DNA from: an uncultured Prevotellaceae bacterium
Lineage (GTDB): Bacteria; Bacteroidota; Bacteroidia; Bacteroidales; Bacteroidaceae
Direction of reading: 5' to 3'
Assembly: GCA_937915745.1 (NCBI GenBank)
Contig: CALGGJ010000043.1
Span: 1 to 37,675, forward strand
DNA length: 37,675 nucleotides
This document shows, piece after piece, positions 1-7,656 of this stretch. Position 1 is the stretch's first letter. The number at the start of each line of letters is the position of its first letter. A program made the translations under genes and the position numbers. The notes under the pieces were generated by a model. That model saw only the letters and a list, made by a program, of their open reading frames with translations. It did not search any database and was not told the origin of the DNA.

Positions 1-98
1 TTCTCTTTGGGCTTCACCTCTACAGTAGTCAGTTCAAACCATTCCAACATGTGTGTTGGCAACAAGCATTTAGCAAGTATTTCGTATTGTGGGTTCAT
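1..98 (-). CDS. Probable IS transposase N-terminal region (ISAon1-like), partial
   Basis: The minus strand opens with ATG at 98 and stays open to the window edge for 32 codons, reading MNPQYEILAKCLLPTHMLEW and then FELTTVEVKPKE. The short pattern of a leucine-rich helix, LLP, then EWFEL and an acidic/lysine tail resembles the N-terminal region protein of ISAon1-family insertion sequences, in which a small first ORF precedes the DDE transposase. That assignment is from memory of the family, on only 32 residues, so it is tentative. The rest of the element would lie left of the window. One end of the element would then fall somewhere between 99 and the next gene at 294. Confidence 0.45.
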   Translation of the reverse strand, partial: MNPQYEILAKCLLPTHMLEWFELTTVEVKPKE

Positions 99-218
99 TG
101 TGACATTTCATTTCTTATAGAACGAAAACATCACGTTTTTAGTGTGACTGGTTACACGCAGTTATGCAGGTGACCCCATATTTTTTGGTTCTTCCCATCT
201 GGAGCCGGCATTAGAACA

Positions 219-237
219 GGGGGACAAATTGTCCCCC
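219..237. terminator. Perfect hairpin GGGGGACAA-A-TTGTCCCCC
   Basis: A 9-bp perfect inverted repeat with a single central base lies 57 to 75 bases beyond the stop codon of the Thr-rich protein gene and about 120 bases from the putative transposase start. No run of T follows on either strand, so it is not a textbook intrinsic terminator. It could still end the minus-strand transcript, or belong to the end of the neighbouring insertion element. The rest of 99-293 holds an imperfect palindrome near 141-156 and no gene that I can support. Confidence 0.4.
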
Positions 238-293
238 ACTTAGAGTTGAGGTCCGAATCACGTGCCCTCATTCGCCTGATGTACTGCTTGACA

Positions 294-1427
294 TTATCTA
301 CGTCCGGCAGCAGAACTTGTTCGGGTGGCTGAATTTCCACTTGTGGAGCGGGTGGCTGTGGTTGCACTCGATGTGCGGGTGGTTGTAGTAGGAGTAGCTG
401 TGCGGGTGGCTGTGCTCGTAGCAGCCGAGCGGGTGGCTGTAGTTGCACTCGATGTGCGGGTGGTTGTAGTAGGAGTAGCTGTGCGGGTAGTTGTAGTAGG
501 AGTAGCTGTGCGGGTGGCTGAAGTATTGCTTGAGCCTGTTGCACGAGAACTCGACATATTCTGTCCTGCCGTGGTCGTTGTACGGGTTGCAGCCGTTCCG
601 GTTGTGCGGTTGCCGGCCGTTCCGGTTGTACGGTTGGCAGATGTAGCAGTATTAGCTGAAGAGCCAGTATTCGTAGTTGGGTTTGTGCTGAAGTCGCGCC
701 CCTGGGTTGGTGTGTCTCCGATGCGATACCCTGCATTGCCCCCATCCTGGCCGGCATTGCCATTCCGGACAGCACCCTGAGGAGTTCCTCCCTGGCGAAT
801 TGTACTGCCTTGCAGACCTCCCTGGCGTATTGCCTCGGTGCGTACGGTGCTGCCTGCCTCACCTATATGGTATCCAGAGCCGTCGCCAGGTCTGTTGCCA
901 TTCATCATCTGTCCTCCTGCCTGATTGCCTCCTTGTGGCATCGGACTGCCACCAGGCCTCATGCCGGCGAAAAAGCGTCCGCCCCGATAGTCGTCGAAAC
1001 GGCGTGGAGGTGCAAAGAAGAAATGGTTCATGCGGTGGTCGATGCGGTATATACCGAAACTCCACCTACGCTCGGCAAATGTGATTGGACGATAGAAGTA
1101 GTCGTAAGTCATGAGCAATGCCCACTGACGCTCGCTGAGGAGGCGGCGCAGAGCCCTGTCGCGGGCATACAGGACCTCCATGTAGTCGTCATAGCGATAG
1201 CCCAGGGCCACTTCGTCGAGATAGTCGTTGACTCCGCAGATATAATCATAGTTGATATAGTACAGGTCTTCTAAGATTGCTGCGCTGAGTCCAAGGGTGT
1301 GTGCCATGCGGTCGGTGAGGAACCGTGCATTGTTGCGCATTGAGTAAACACTCATTGGTTGTGCGGTTGCAGCTGTTGTCACCATCATAAGCATCAATGC
1401 TGCCATCATGTTGCGTAGAGTCTTCAT
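294..1427 (-). CDS. Exported protein of unknown function with Thr/Ser/Ala-rich repetitive C-terminus
   Basis: The 377-residue product starts MKTLRNMMAALMLMM and has a clear signal peptide ending near TTAATAQ, so it is exported. ATG at 1427 is preferred over the longer frame because the signal peptide begins there and an AGGAGA element sits just upstream. The first half has a folded look, with many Tyr, Phe and Arg residues and an Asp/Tyr-rich helix region around YYINYDYICGVNDYLDEV, followed by a basic aromatic stretch. After about residue 155 the protein becomes Gly/Asn/Gln-rich and then a Thr/Ala/Ser tail built of TRTATPTTTT and TRTSSATTATR units, which are also repeated at DNA level. I do not recognise a named family. 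The tail resembles a cell-surface or periplasmic linker and could be glycosylated, but this is inference. It has its own promoter and is not obviously co-transcribed with rnhB. Confidence 0.75.
   Translation of the reverse strand: MKTLRNMMAALMLMMVTTAATAQPMSVYSMRNNARFLTDRMAHTLGLSAAILEDLYYINYDYICGVNDYLDEVALGYRYDDYMEVLYARDRALRRLLSERQWALLMTYDYFYRPITFAERRWSFGIYRIDHRMNHFFFAPPRRFDDYRGGRFFAGMRPGGSPMPQGGNQAGGQMMNGNRPGDGSGYHIGEAGSTVRTEAIRQGGLQGSTIRQGGTPQGAVRNGNAGQDGGNAGYRIGDTPTQGRDFSTNPTTNTGSSANTATSANRTTGTAGNRTTGTAATRTTTTAGQNMSSSRATGSSNTSATRTATPTTTTRTATPTTTTRTSSATTATRSAATSTATRTATPTTTTRTSSATTATRSTSGNSATRTSSAAGRR
346..525. repeat. About 81-bp tandem repeat with internal sub-repeats, coding the Thr-rich tail
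   Basis: A unit beginning GAGCGGGTGGCTGT at 346 recurs at 427, a period of 81 bp (27 codons), and both copies contain shorter near-copies of GTAGTAGGAGTAGCTGTGCG. Because the period is a multiple of three, changes in copy number would lengthen or shorten the Thr-rich tail without a frameshift. Confidence 0.75.
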
Positions 1428-1532
1428 AATCTTGTCTCCTTTCTTTTTTTTGAGCCTCCCCCCGTGCCATTTCTCTATCCCTGTTGGCGAGTGTGAGTCA
1501 GGGTGGATACCGCTCGTTATTTGTTTTCGCTG

Positions 1533-1563
1533 CAAAGTTACTTACTTTATCAAATCCTGCAAA
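1533..1563 (-). promoter_or_regulatory. Bacteroidetes-type promoter of the Thr-rich protein gene
   Basis: On the minus strand TTTG is followed by exactly 19 bases and then TAACTTTG, matching the Bacteroidetes primary sigma consensus (TTTG near -33, TAnnTTTG near -7). Transcription would start near 1526, giving a leader of about 100 bases before the ATG at 1427. Confidence 0.7.
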
Positions 1564-1677
1564 AAAAAAGTTCCTATTCGATGAGGGGAAAAGTCCTATT
1601 CATGGTGTCGGTTTTACTATCGGTTGGTGTCTGCCCCCTTCAGCGGGCGACTGCCTGAACAGTATTTATAAGAGTGT

Positions 1678-2283
1678 CTATGAGAAGTCGAACGAGAGTT
1701 GTCCGTCGCCCATAAGGTTGAACGAGAGTCGATGGTAGGGTGTAAGTCCATGTTGGGCAATGCCCTGCCGGTGTTGGGGAGTCGGGTACCCTGCATTGTG
1801 GTCCCATCCATAATATGGATATTGTGCATGAAGAGTTCGCATGTATTCGTCGCGGTGGGTCTTGGCCAGTATTGATGCAGCAGCTATCGACATGTATTTG
1901 GCATCGCCTTTCACAATGGTGGTATGCGGTATGTCGTGATACTTACGGAATCGGTTGCCGTCGATGATGAGTGTCTGTGGTCGCACTCCGAGTTGGTCGA
2001 TTGCTCTATGCATAGCCAGGATGCTGGCATTCAGTATGTTTATCCTGTCTATTTCCTGTGCTGTCACAATCCCTACGGCCCATGCCACGGCGTCGCGTTC
2101 AATGTCGGTGCGCAGTGTTTCACGCTGTCGGGCAGTGAGTTGTTTCGAGTCGTTCAGCCTTTCGTCCTGGTAGTCTTTAGGCAGTATGACCGCTGCGGCA
2201 TATACACTGCCTGCCAAGCAGCCGCGACCGGCCTCGTCGCAACCGGCCTCGATGAGTTCTGGATTAAGGAATGGACGTAGCAT
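1678..2283 (-). CDS. rnhB: Ribonuclease HII
   Basis: The 201-residue protein is full length for RNase HII, which nicks RNA-DNA hybrids 5' of ribonucleotides and starts their removal from the chromosome. Visible family motifs are GCDEAGRGCLAG near residues 14-24 (acidic residues D16 and E17), LNDSKQLT at 43-50, IIDGN with D108, and GDAKYMSIAAASILAKTHRD at 126-145, with D127 as the likely fourth acidic ligand. All four expected metal-binding acids are present, so it should be active in the cytoplasm. It lies 64 bases after the DUF3108 gene on the same strand with no promoter match between, so it is probably the last gene of the GH3-lipoprotein-DUF3108-rnhB unit. Confidence 0.96.
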   Translation of the reverse strand: MLRPFLNPELIEAGCDEAGRGCLAGSVYAAAVILPKDYQDERLNDSKQLTARQRETLRTDIERDAVAWAVGIVTAQEIDRINILNASILAMHRAIDQLGVRPQTLIIDGNRFRKYHDIPHTTIVKGDAKYMSIAAASILAKTHRDEYMRTLHAQYPYYGWDHNAGYPTPQHRQGIAQHGLTPYHRLSFNLMGDGQLSFDFS

Positions 2284-2347
2284 ATGGATTGTATGACGTG
2301 TATTGGGTTTTTATAACTAAATCTGCACGGTATGCGTCCTGCCCTGC

Positions 2348-3178
2348 TCATTTCACACGTGCTGTCATCGGATTGCGCACTCCTGTGCCATTGAGGAAAT
2401 AGGCTTTTGCCGTACCGAACTTCAGGTTGAAGTCGATTCGCACGGGCAGGTGATTGGCATCGTCGGTGATATAAAAGCGCAGCAGTTCCTTTTCTTTCTT
2501 CTCTTTGTCGTCTAGCAACGAGAAGACAAGGCATCTGTAGGTGTGCCCGTCGTTGGCCTTGAAGTTTTCTTTTCCTTTATAAATGAGCACCTGACTACTA
2601 AGTCGTCGTCCGCTCACCATCTTGTATGTAATGCGCTGTCCTGCCTTCATTGTCGAATAGTCCTTTGAGCGTGCGAGCAACAATATGTTCAGCATGTCGT
2701 TCACACAATCGTCACTCACCGATTGTGTGTTGCTCCACACTCCGTCGGTGTTTCGGAAGCGTTGGCGCATATGGGTCTGTCCGTCACTGTATGTGTACCA
2801 CACTTCATCCACGGTGTATCGCTTGCCTTCGAATGCGCCTTTGCGAAAATAGAGTGGTTCGAGGTCGGGGGTAGTATAGCTTATGAGCGTGTCTCGCATT
2901 GGGAAAATCGCCTCACACTTCTTGTTGCTCTTAAACAGGATGTCGGTACGCAATGCCTGTTGGGCGTTGTATGAAGATGTTTTTATGGTGAATTGTGTGG
3001 AGCCGACCTTCACCCATAGGAAATTCCAGTGGAAGTAGAGGTCGTAATTTATTGATTCGCCTGGCAGGAATGCAGTGTTTGGATATTTACATTGTCCACA
3101 TGCTGCGGCAGAAATCATGAGCAGCACCATGGTGGACACTATGCGCCATCGCATATATTTTATTGAAATCGGTTTCAT
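2348..3178 (-). CDS. DUF3108 domain-containing exported protein
   Basis: The 276-residue product begins MKPISIKYMRWRIVSTMVLL and has an N-terminal signal sequence ending around ISAAACGQ, so it is exported to the periplasm. The start at 3178 is chosen because longer versions add a charged stretch before the signal peptide; a second ATG at 3154 is also possible. The mature part opens with NTAFLPGESINYDLYFHWNFLWVKVGS, the typical DUF3108 opening (a beta-rich fold found in many Bacteroidetes envelope proteins). The function of the family is not established. It follows the Ig-like lipoprotein gene by 73 bases and precedes rnhB. Confidence 0.85.
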   Translation of the reverse strand: MKPISIKYMRWRIVSTMVLLMISAAACGQCKYPNTAFLPGESINYDLYFHWNFLWVKVGSTQFTIKTSSYNAQQALRTDILFKSNKKCEAIFPMRDTLISYTTPDLEPLYFRKGAFEGKRYTVDEVWYTYSDGQTHMRQRFRNTDGVWSNTQSVSDDCVNDMLNILLLARSKDYSTMKAGQRITYKMVSGRRLSSQVLIYKGKENFKANDGHTYRCLVFSLLDDKEKKEKELLRFYITDDANHLPVRIDFNLKFGTAKAYFLNGTGVRNPMTARVK

Positions 3179-3251
3179 CTTCTGTGTCTCTGATCTATTT
3201 ATGACCGGCCTTCGTACCCCCCCCGGCGATTTATGCTTTTCTTTTGAATAT

Positions 3252-5312
3252 TCACTTCTTGCTTTTAGCCCGTTCTGCATTCCGGTTCTTTATTGTCTTC
3301 TGCTTGTCGGGCTTTTGTTTGGTTATTTTCTCTGGTTTCTGTCTGTAGATTGGTGTTGTACCGCAATACCAGTCTTGCGTCACGTCCCATTGAGCTTTTA
3401 CTGTAATCGACTGCGGATAGTAATATACTGCCTCGGCCTGTGTGCGGCTGTCGTAGTCTCCCGTGTCCCACTGCATGTTATGGTTGTCGTCGATGAACAT
3501 TCGCAGGTAGTATGTTCCTGGCAGCACATAGAAGAAGTCCGCCTGGTTTCCCGCCGGCTTCACGGTCTTTACCACCTTGTCGTTGCCGTCAAGCAGTTGC
3601 AGCACCGCATTGTTGCTTGCGTTGTGCAGCACTATCCCCAGATATCCATAGCTTTCGAGCGTACGTACCTTCAGTTGCTTCACTATCTTCTCGTTTCGTC
3701 GGCCATAAATATTGACAAATATTCCAGTATCTATTTCCACATCATAGCTTGCACCGGGTTCCCACTCGGCATACAGACGGAATATCTTTGTTGAATTGGG
3801 CTGACGTCGGAGGATGAACTCGCGAGGCTCTCGCAGTGAATCGACACGTTGGAAGAAGTTGATTTTATCGATGTGTGCCGTGTCTATCGGTTCTTCGAAT
3901 ACTATGTCTATGTTTTGCAAGGGATCGAGCGTGACTGTTGAAAATTTCATGTTGAGAAATTCTTCGGGCATTGGCGGCACAAAGTTGGGGTCGGTTGTCT
4001 GTTCGTCATCTTCTGTCGCGTCGGTCTCGGCTTCGGTGGTGGCGTCATCTCTTTGTTTCCTGCTGTCGGCCTTGGTCTTACGTCGGGCCTTCTTTTGTTC
4101 GTCACGATACTGTTTCACCCATTCCTCGTATTCTTTCTTCCTATCCTTCTCCAGCCGTTCCCTGCTCACCTTGGATACCAGTTCCAATGTGTCGGTATGT
4201 GGCACGAGACGGCCCAGGGTGTCGGTTACCATGAATTGCATGGCCATGCACAGAGTGTCGAGATAGTATATGAGCGAGTCGCGCACCCAGTAGGTTATGG
4301 TGTCGTTGGTGGGATTTGTTTCTACCACAAACGCATCTGTTGCATCGAAGTTAAGGCCCTCGATGGCCGGCAGCTGGTCCGACCCGCTTGTGAAATATAC
4401 GTTGAAGATCCACAGGCTTGGTCGTTCGGCTTTCAACAGATAGCGGTCGGTTGCTTTTTCGGTGAATGCCAGCAGTGTGATGTCGTCGGGGAAGAAATGT
4501 GTATATGGCCGATATACAATCGAGTCGTAGTATATGCTGTCGTGCCACACGGTGTCGGGCCTGATGTCGGGTTTTGATGTCGGAATTACAATCTGGTCGG
4601 TGAATGCCAGCATCTCTGCCTTCTGCGACAGTGTGTAAGTCTGGTCCTGGTCTTTCAGTGCGAATATGCGGTAGGGGCGTCGGTCCAGGCCTTTCACGAC
4701 GAAGTGTCCACGACTGTCGGTGCGCGAGATTCGCTCAAATGGTATGGTGCGGAACAGGGTGTCGTTGTCGGTGGTGGTCGTATCTGCCAGGCCGGTGGTG
4801 TCGCTGTCCGTATGTGGTTGGATGGCATACATGCCGACGAGTATTCCCTTTATCGGTTCGAGATTGGATGCATCAAGTACATATCCCGCCACTTGCATCG
4901 TGTCGATTGATTCGCCTGTAGAGAATGTGAAGGCATAGTCGCCCATCGGGTTCTGTTCGTTGTTGTCTTCTATCGCATCGGCAAAGTCGATGGTGTAGGT
5001 CAGCCCCGTCCGTATGGTGTCGGCCAGCGTGATGGTTATTCGCTTTCCCGAGGCGTAGATGTCGGGCATTTCCATCTGTGGTGGCGAAACGACTACTTTT
5101 TCTGCGGCATTGTCGATGCGTATGTTCTCGTCGAATTCGATTACTATCTTCTGACTTTTGGTATTTGTAGCACCGAATTCGGGAGTGGTACGTACAACCC
5201 TTGGGGGTGTTTCGTCGTACGGTCCTCCGTCGGGAGTACCGATGTTGGCGCAGTTGGAAGCCAGTACTGCTGCAATCATCGCCACTGCCATGTATGCCCC
5301 TCTCGGTTTCAT
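3252..5312 (-). CDS. Ig-like (Big_5/SbsA-type) lipoprotein
   Basis: This 686-residue protein begins with a hydrophobic signal ending LASN followed by CANIGTPDGGPYDETPP. The CANxGxPxGGPxDxxPP opening marks a widespread Bacteroidetes envelope lipoprotein family, with Cys21 as the likely lipid-modified residue. Residues about 36-132 form an SbsA/Big_5 Ig-like domain (PPRVVRTTPEFGATN ... GDYAFTFSTG). A second beta-rich region follows (about 138-225, carboxypeptidase-regulatory-like), then a highly charged Lys/Glu/Asp segment at about 381-440, further beta-rich sequence and a Lys-rich C-terminus. The exact role is unknown; a structural or envelope-assembly function is inference. The start overlaps the stop of the GH3 gene by four bases (ATGA), implying translational coupling. 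Confidence 0.85.
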   Translation of the reverse strand: MKPRGAYMAVAMIAAVLASNCANIGTPDGGPYDETPPRVVRTTPEFGATNTKSQKIVIEFDENIRIDNAAEKVVVSPPQMEMPDIYASGKRITITLADTIRTGLTYTIDFADAIEDNNEQNPMGDYAFTFSTGESIDTMQVAGYVLDASNLEPIKGILVGMYAIQPHTDSDTTGLADTTTTDNDTLFRTIPFERISRTDSRGHFVVKGLDRRPYRIFALKDQDQTYTLSQKAEMLAFTDQIVIPTSKPDIRPDTVWHDSIYYDSIVYRPYTHFFPDDITLLAFTEKATDRYLLKAERPSLWIFNVYFTSGSDQLPAIEGLNFDATDAFVVETNPTNDTITYWVRDSLIYYLDTLCMAMQFMVTDTLGRLVPHTDTLELVSKVSRERLEKDRKKEYEEWVKQYRDEQKKARRKTKADSRKQRDDATTEAETDATEDDEQTTDPNFVPPMPEEFLNMKFSTVTLDPLQNIDIVFEEPIDTAHIDKINFFQRVDSLREPREFILRRQPNSTKIFRLYAEWEPGASYDVEIDTGIFVNIYGRRNEKIVKQLKVRTLESYGYLGIVLHNASNNAVLQLLDGNDKVVKTVKPAGNQADFFYVLPGTYYLRMFIDDNHNMQWDTGDYDSRTQAEAVYYYPQSITVKAQWDVTQDWYCGTTPIYRQKPEKITKQKPDKQKTIKNRNAERAKSKK

Positions 5313-6820
5313 TCGTTCATGCTTAATAGTTCGTCAATATATTCGCGGCTGTTGCTCAGCCTTGGAATTTTGTGTTGCCCTCCCAGTTTTCCTTTGGCCT
5401 TGAGCCAATCGTCGAACAGCCCCTCGCGTGCCTCGATGAGTTGCAGCGGCTGCAGTGTGATGTCCTTGTATCGCTTCGCTTCGTAATCGGAGTTGATGGC
5501 TTGCAGCGAGCGGTCGAGTATGGTGGCAAATTCGCCGACCGATGCGGGTCGTTTGGCAAATTCCACTACCCATTGATGGCGGCAGCGTGCGTCGGAATCC
5601 ATGAATATCGGAGCCGCTGTGTAGTCTTTCACCTGTGCTCCTGTTGCTATGCAGGCCTGTTCGAGCCCCTTCTCTGCATTATCGACGATGAGTTCCTCGC
5701 CAAATGCGTTGATGAAGTGTTTGGTACGTCCGGTGATTACGAATTTATATGGGTCGGTTTGTGTAAACCGTATGGTGTCACCGATAATATATCGCCACAA
5801 TCCGCATGAGGTGCTGACCACCACTGCATAGTTCACGCCCGGCTCCACGTTCCATAGGGGTTGTACCGTGGGGTTCGGAGTTCCGTATTCAGTCATCGGT
5901 ATGAATTCGTAGAACACGTCGTAGTCAATCATGAGCATCATGGCGGGGTCGTCGAGGTCGGTCTGTATGCCAAAGAAACCCTCGCTGGCATTGTAGGTCT
6001 CCATGTAGCGCATTCCAGGCAGAGTGATAATGTTTTTGTACTGTTCGCGATATGGTGTGAATGCGACACCTCCGTGGAAGAACACCTCGAGGTTTGGCCA
6101 TATGTCGTCAAGCCGGTCGCGTCCTTCGATTTCGAGCATGTGCCGCAATACCGACAGCATCCACGATGGCACACCGCTTATGTTGGTCACATTCCTGTGG
6201 CGTGCATATTGTGCTATCCGGTCGCGCTTTTCTTCAAAATCGGCCATCAGGGCAATTTCTTTGGGAGGGATTCGTGTGAGGTTGACTGGCGACGGCACGT
6301 TTTCAATCAGTATGGCACTGAGGTCACCTGCCAGGCTGTGAGGCATATTGAAGTTGGGCGCATGGCTGCCACCCAGTATCAGGCTCTTTCCCTCAAACAG
6401 ACGACTCCGTGGATTGATGCCGAGATAAGCAGCCACACAGTCGGTGCCTCCAAGGAAGTGTATGTTTCTGAGGCCCTCACGGCTCACCGGTATGAACTTG
6501 CTCTTGTCGTTGGTCGTTCCGCTCGACTTGGCAAACCAGTTCACACGGCCGTGCCACAGCACATCGGGCTCACCCTTGCGCATACGCAGTATGTCGCCCT
6601 TCAGTTCTTCGTAGGTATTCAGACCTACACTGCGCACATAGTCTTCGTAGCCGGCAATCGAGTCATAACCGTGGTTGCGCCCCCACTCCGTGGCTGTAGA
6701 TTTGCCCACGAGTCGGGCCAGCACGGCACGTTGCAACGCCTCGGCATGGCCTGTGTAGTTGGCCATTGCTCTCCTGCGGCGCGCAAAATACAATCTGTCT
6801 ATTATCGGTGTCGGGTTCAC
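5309..6820 (-). CDS. GH3 family protein (adenylate-forming acyl-acid amido synthetase fold)
   Basis: The 503-residue protein is full length for the GH3 auxin-responsive-promoter family, which in plants joins amino acids to acyl acids through an acyl-adenylate. Family landmarks include the N-terminal NPTPIIDRLYFARRRR, TEWGRNHGYDSI, the ATP-binding FAKSSGTTNDKSKFIPVS at about 115-132, YNASEGFFGIQ and GLWRYIIGDTIRFT. Bacterial members are common in Bacteroidetes but their substrate is unknown. The start is a GTG at 6820: relatives begin MNxTPII, so the GTG is preferred over the ATG 54 bases downstream. The gene is first in a minus-strand unit, with an ATGA overlap to the lipoprotein gene and a promoter about 210 bases upstream across the 44-bp tandem repeats. 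Confidence 0.9.
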   Translation of the reverse strand: MNPTPIIDRLYFARRRRAMANYTGHAEALQRAVLARLVGKSTATEWGRNHGYDSIAGYEDYVRSVGLNTYEELKGDILRMRKGEPDVLWHGRVNWFAKSSGTTNDKSKFIPVSREGLRNIHFLGGTDCVAAYLGINPRSRLFEGKSLILGGSHAPNFNMPHSLAGDLSAILIENVPSPVNLTRIPPKEIALMADFEEKRDRIAQYARHRNVTNISGVPSWMLSVLRHMLEIEGRDRLDDIWPNLEVFFHGGVAFTPYREQYKNIITLPGMRYMETYNASEGFFGIQTDLDDPAMMLMIDYDVFYEFIPMTEYGTPNPTVQPLWNVEPGVNYAVVVSTSCGLWRYIIGDTIRFTQTDPYKFVITGRTKHFINAFGEELIVDNAEKGLEQACIATGAQVKDYTAAPIFMDSDARCRHQWVVEFAKRPASVGEFATILDRSLQAINSDYEAKRYKDITLQPLQLIEAREGLFDDWLKAKGKLGGQHKIPRLSNSREYIDELLSMNE

Positions 6821-6897
6821 TTTCTTCTATTATTCCTTTATCTGATTTTTCTTAATCTACATACATATCAAAGAGCCGTCGGTCTGTATCCTTATTT

Positions 6898-7028
6898 AGT
6901 GCCCAAAGACACAATGAACTCGTATCTTTGCAACGAAATTCAGTGCCCAAAGACACAATGAACTCGTATCTTTGCAACGAAATTCAGTACCCAAAGACAC
7001 AATGACTCGTATCTTTGCAACGAAATTC
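6898..7028. repeat. Three tandem 44-bp units, each carrying a TATCTTTG box
   Basis: Units span 6898-6941, 6942-6985 and 6986-7028. The first two are identical; the third has one substitution and one deletion. Each has TATCTTTG on the plus strand (6923-6930, 6967-6974, 7010-7017), a match to the Bacteroidetes -7 consensus, but no TTG lies 19 bases upstream. There is no plus-strand gene until 10434. Transcribed from the minus-strand promoter at 7033-7062, the repeats would form most of the GH3 leader. Confidence 0.9.
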
Positions 7029-7032
7029 AGTG

Positions 7033-7062
7033 CAAAGATACGAATTTATTGACAAATAGCAA
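7033..7062 (-). promoter_or_regulatory. Promoter of the GH3-lipoprotein-DUF3108-rnhB unit
   Basis: On the minus strand TTG (7062-7060) is followed by 19 bases and TATCTTTG (7040-7033), a good Bacteroidetes promoter. Transcription would start near 7026 and give a leader of about 205 bases that includes the three tandem 44-bp units. The -7 box is one arm of a 12-bp perfect inverted repeat (7007-7018 and 7032-7043), the other arm being the TATCTTTGC of the last tandem unit. Confidence 0.6.
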
Positions 7063-7105
7063 CAATCCAAGTGCAAATAACGAACTTCAACAAGCAAAAT
7101 GCACT

Positions 7106-7169
7106 GTCGGCCATGCTAATTGTGGCTTGGTATATACCAAGGGCAGTGGGGTTTTCGGTCATGGCCGAC
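7106..7169. repeat. Nested palindromic element
   Basis: GTCGGCCATG at 7106-7115 and CATGGCCGAC at 7160-7169 are perfect 10-bp inverted arms. Between them sits CTTGGTATATACCAAG (7126-7141), a perfect 16-bp palindrome. The inner and outer centres differ by about four bases. It could be a structured RNA, an operator or a small mobile-element remnant; the sequence does not decide. Confidence 0.6.
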
Positions 7170-7390
7170 GATGAAAGCAACAAAGAAACTTCTACTCGAT
7201 ATGTATGTCGGAGTTATTATTTTCACCTGTAAGGAACGTACGTTCTTCACCATAGAACGTCTCATTTTCAATTGTGGTCACGTATGCAACAAATATGTTG
7301 ATAATAAACGACATAGACAAATATATTGGAATATTTTTATATCTTTCCCCTATGTTTTTGTTAATAGAATGCTATTTCTCCCCGTTTTTT

Positions 7391-7436
7391 TAACCCAAAT
7401 CGGTCATTAGCGCTTAGATGATTTTAAGTTTATTTT
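7391..7436 (-). repeat. Dispersed 3'-end repeat, copy A
   Basis: Read on the minus strand this copy runs from AAAATAAACTTAAAATCATC through GCG to the core CTAATGACCGATTTGGGTTA. It is nearly identical over about 45 bases to the copy at 7610-7656 and shares the pattern with 13201-13243. It lies about 310 bases beyond the stop codon of the ABC exporter gene, in the same orientation as that gene. Confidence 0.85.
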
Positions 7437-7551
7437 CGAGCAGGGTTTTTGCGGCATTGAAGGAGTAATGGGGGGCCATTATGTCTTGTCTTTTGCGGTG
7501 TAGTGGCTTAGATAGGAAGAGGACATGAACTATCCCCCTTCTCTATATTAC

Positions 7552-7598
7552 AAAACTCAGCGAAAACTAAATTTATTTCGTAGTTTTCGCTGAGTTTT
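7552..7598. terminator. Strong bidirectional hairpin, 18-bp perfect stem
   Basis: AAAACTCAGCGAAAACTA at 7552-7569 pairs perfectly with TAGTTTTCGCTGAGTTTT at 7581-7598, with an 11-base loop. The stem ends in a T-run on both strands, so it could act as an intrinsic terminator in either direction. It most likely ends the nadK-ABC exporter transcript coming from the right, whose last stop codon is at 7745. Confidence 0.65.
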
Positions 7599-7609
7599 AC
7601 AGAAACATT

Positions 7610-7656
7610 AAACCCAAATCGGTCATTAGCGTTTTGATGATTTTAAGTTTATTTTT
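7610..7656 (-). repeat. Dispersed 3'-end repeat, copy B
   Basis: This is the second copy of the repeat, separated from copy A by 219 bases start to start and in the same direction. On the minus strand it begins about 90 bases after the ABC exporter stop codon and is followed directly by the strong hairpin at 7552-7598. Confidence 0.85.

Noticed and set aside
152..862. Long frame rich in Pro/Gln/Leu overlapping the Thr-rich protein gene.
   Set aside because: It is an alternative frame of the same strand created by the tandem repeats; the Thr-rich frame has the signal peptide and promoter.
7234..7245. GAACGTACGTTC, close to the ARACGTWCGT core of Bacteroides invertible-promoter sites.
   Set aside because: It is a single self-palindromic copy with no inverted partner flanking a promoter and no recombinase gene nearby, so an invertible switch is not supported.
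7120..7410. Open frame of 96 codons on the plus strand in the repeat-rich gap.
   Set aside because: Composition is AT-driven, there is no family resemblance, and it runs through the palindromic element and into copy A of the dispersed repeat.
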